This document shows, one piece after another, positions 62,306-64,000 of a stretch of DNA of 64,000 nucleotides. Positions within the stretch are counted from its first letter, which is position 1. Each line of letters opens with the position of its first letter. The translations under genes and the position numbers were made by a program. The notes beneath the pieces were generated by a model. It saw only the letters and a list, made by a program, of their open reading frames with translations, ran no database searches and was not told the origin of the DNA. The stretch is from positions 3,102,001 through 3,166,000 of the forward strand of contig CP136061.1 of NCBI GenBank assembly GCA_032622095.1. Direction: 5' to 3'. Source of the DNA: Siphonodentalium dalli (Eukaryota; Mollusca; Scaphopoda; Gadilida; Siphonodentaliidae).

Positions 62306-64000
62306 TCGAATTCAGTATGCCAGTATACTGTTATTAGAGTCCTTTATATAAGCCTCAATGTTTACTTCTGATTATGTGTTAGTCGTAGGTCATCTGATTC
62401 AATGTGACAGCATGCTGCTATTAGAGACCTTTATATAAGCCTCAATGTTCACTTCTGATCATGTGCTTAGTCGTAATTCATCTGATTCCGTATGTCAGCA
62501 TGCTGTTATTAGAGACCTTTATATAAGCCTAAATCTTCACTTTTGATTATGTGTTTTGTCGTGGGCCATCTGATTCAGTATGACAACATGCTGTTATTAA
62601 AGAACTTTATATAAGCATCAATGTTCACTTCTGAGTATGTGTTTAGTCGTAGGTCATCTGATTCAGTATGCCAGCACGCTGTTATTATATATCTTTATAT
62701 ACGCCTCAATGTTCACTTCTGATTATGTGTTTAGTCGTAGATCATCTGATTCAGTATGTAAGCATGCTGCTATTAGAGAACTTTATATATTCATCAATGT
62801 TCACTTCTGGTAATGTGTTTAGTCGTAGGTCATCTGATTCAGTATGCCAGCATGCTGTTATTAGAGACTTTATAGAAGCCTCAATGTTCACGTCTGATTA
62901 TGTGTTTAGTCGTAGACCATCTGATTCAGTATGCCAGCATGCTGTTAGTAGAGACCTCTATATAAGCCTCAATGTTCACTTTTGATTATGTGTTTAGTCG
63001 TTGGTCATCTGATTCAGTATGCCAGTATGCTGTTATTACATACATTAATATAATCCTCAATGTTCACTTCTGGTTATGTGTTTAGTCGTAGGTCATCTGA
63101 TTCAGTATGCCAGCATGCTGTTAGTAGAGACCTTTATATAAGCCTCAATGTTCACTTCTGATTATGTGTTTAGTCGTAGACCATCTTCTTCAGTATGCCA
63201 GCATACTGTTATTAGAGACCTTTATATAAGTCTCAAAGTTCACTTCTGATTATGTGTTTAGGCGTAGGTCATCTGATTCAGTATGTCAGTATGCTGCTAT
63301 TAGAGACCTTTATATAAGTCTCAAAGTTCACTTCTGATTATGTGTTTAGGCGTAGGTCATCTGATTCAGTATGCCAGCATGCTGTTATTAGAGACCTTTA
63401 TATAAGCCTCAATGTTCACTTCTGATTATGTTTTTAGTCGTATGTCATCTGATTCAGTATGGCAGCATGCTGTTATTAGAGACCTTTATATAAGCCTCAC
63501 TGTTCACTTCTGATTATGTGTTTAGTCGTAGGACATCTGATTCAGTATGCCAGCATACTGTTATTAGAGACCTTTATATAAGCCTCAATGTTCACGTCTG
63601 AGTATGTGTTTAGTCGTAGGTCATCTGATTCAGTATGCCAGAATGCTGTTATTAGAGACCTTTATATAATCCTCAATGTTCACTTCTGATTATGTGTTAG
63701 TCGTAGGTCATCTGATTCAGTGTGACAGCATGCTGTTATTAAAGACCTTTATATAAGCCTCAATGTTCACTTCTGAGTATGTGTTTAGTCGTATGTCATC
63801 TGATTCAGTATGCCAGCATGCTGTTATTAGATACCTTTATATAGGCCTCAGTGTTCACTTCTAATTATGTGTTTAGTCGTATGTCATCTGATTCAGTATG
63901 CCAGCATGCTGTTATTAGAGACCTTTATATAGGCCTCAGTGTTCACTTCTAATTATGTGTTTATTCGTAGGTCATCTTATTCGGTATGCCAGCATGCTGT
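62306..64000 (+). repeat. Higher-order repeat C, copy 6 (partial, cut by window end)
   Basis: Begins at the same marker and follows copy 5 closely up to the window edge, apart from an extra 'tttaggcgtaggtc' unit near 63,330 and occasional single-base differences. Confidence 0.85.

Larger units (their letters stand above)
36929..64000 (+). repeat. 88-bp satellite, array 2 (about 308 units, runs off window)
   Basis: Same unit and orientation as array 1. It starts abruptly after 'agcatccct' (36,929) and is still running at the window edge. Unit length is very stable, with rare exceptions: 6-bp insertions ('ggcagccagcagcatg') near 39,100, 41,130 and 43,860, and truncated units near 53,270, 53,745 and 54,040. 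Long-range repeats of variant order (listed separately) show block-wise amplification. No frame is open across a whole unit, and 88 is not a multiple of three. Open frames of 60-105 codons recur only because the blocks containing them recur. Confidence 0.97.

Noticed and set aside
59504-62985. Recurring open frames of 60-105 codons in the 88-bp array (for example 59,504-59,821 and 62,668-62,985) as a gene family
   Set aside because: The period is not a multiple of three, no frame stays open across a consensus unit, and the copies recur only because the higher-order block recurs. No start context, domain or splice signal.
21250-64000. CRISPR array
   Set aside because: Units are contiguous with no unique spacers of regular length, and the sequence is clearly eukaryotic.
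21250-64000. CENP-B box or telomeric repeat in the satellite
   Set aside because: No match to the CENP-B box core and no TTAGGG runs were seen, so centromere function cannot be claimed from sequence.
21250-64000. AGGTCA in the unit as a nuclear-receptor response element array
   Set aside because: Only a bare half-site is present, without the flanking bases or a paired half-site. A six-base match is expected by chance.

Overview
This is a non-coding-rich piece of a eukaryotic, metazoan nuclear genome. It has intron-bounded exons, a decayed non-LTR retrotransposon, many short inverted-repeat transposons and two large satellite arrays. Two exons encode scavenger-receptor cysteine-rich (SRCR) domains, a family expanded in marine invertebrates. 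Repeated TACATG motifs, a GATTGATTGAGGTTTAA-type dispersed motif near 14,175 and AT-rich sequence make a marine invertebrate, perhaps a mollusc, the best guess. That guess is weak, because nothing here is diagnostic of species. No rRNA, tRNA, operon or CRISPR was recognised.

Layout. 1-2,800: diverged dispersed repeats, a hairpin element, and copy A of a segmental duplication (1,703-2,354). 2,807-3,112: first SRCR exon, + strand. 3,119-4,655: 5'-truncated, frame-broken LINE starting within about 22 bp of that exon's splice donor. 4,975-5,445: cluster of 18-bp palindromes. 5,520-12,425: a giant inverted repeat with two arms of about 2.4 kb, each made largely of tandem subrepeats, around a 2-kb loop that holds the second SRCR exon (9,088-9,384). 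12,425-16,500: mostly unassigned, with diverged repeats. 16,509-18,040: a 50-bp minisatellite carrying an E-box in most units, split by a 780-bp TIR element flanked by TTAA. 18,355-21,291: copy B of the segmental duplication, split by a 2.25-kb TIR element and running directly into the first satellite array. 21,250-27,150: array 1 of an 88-bp satellite (about 67 units). 27,155-27,480: cluster of ACCCAGGT-like motifs. 27,520-30,022: a 45-bp satellite (about 55 units). 30,030-36,928: a low-repeat island with several MITE-like elements. 36,929-64,000: array 2 of the 88-bp satellite (about 308 units, running off the window) with higher-order repeats of about 22, 31 and 36-43 units.

Interpretation. 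The two SRCR exons are same-strand, both phase 1-1, share the same six-cysteine pattern and lie about 6 kb apart. They are probably consecutive exons of one multi-SRCR gene whose introns have been heavily invaded. No other exon of that gene was recognised. More than half the window is one satellite family. The most informative point is that copy A of the duplication carries only a roughly 40-bp stretch matching the satellite, at the position where copy B opens into the array. The pair may therefore preserve the site before and after amplification.
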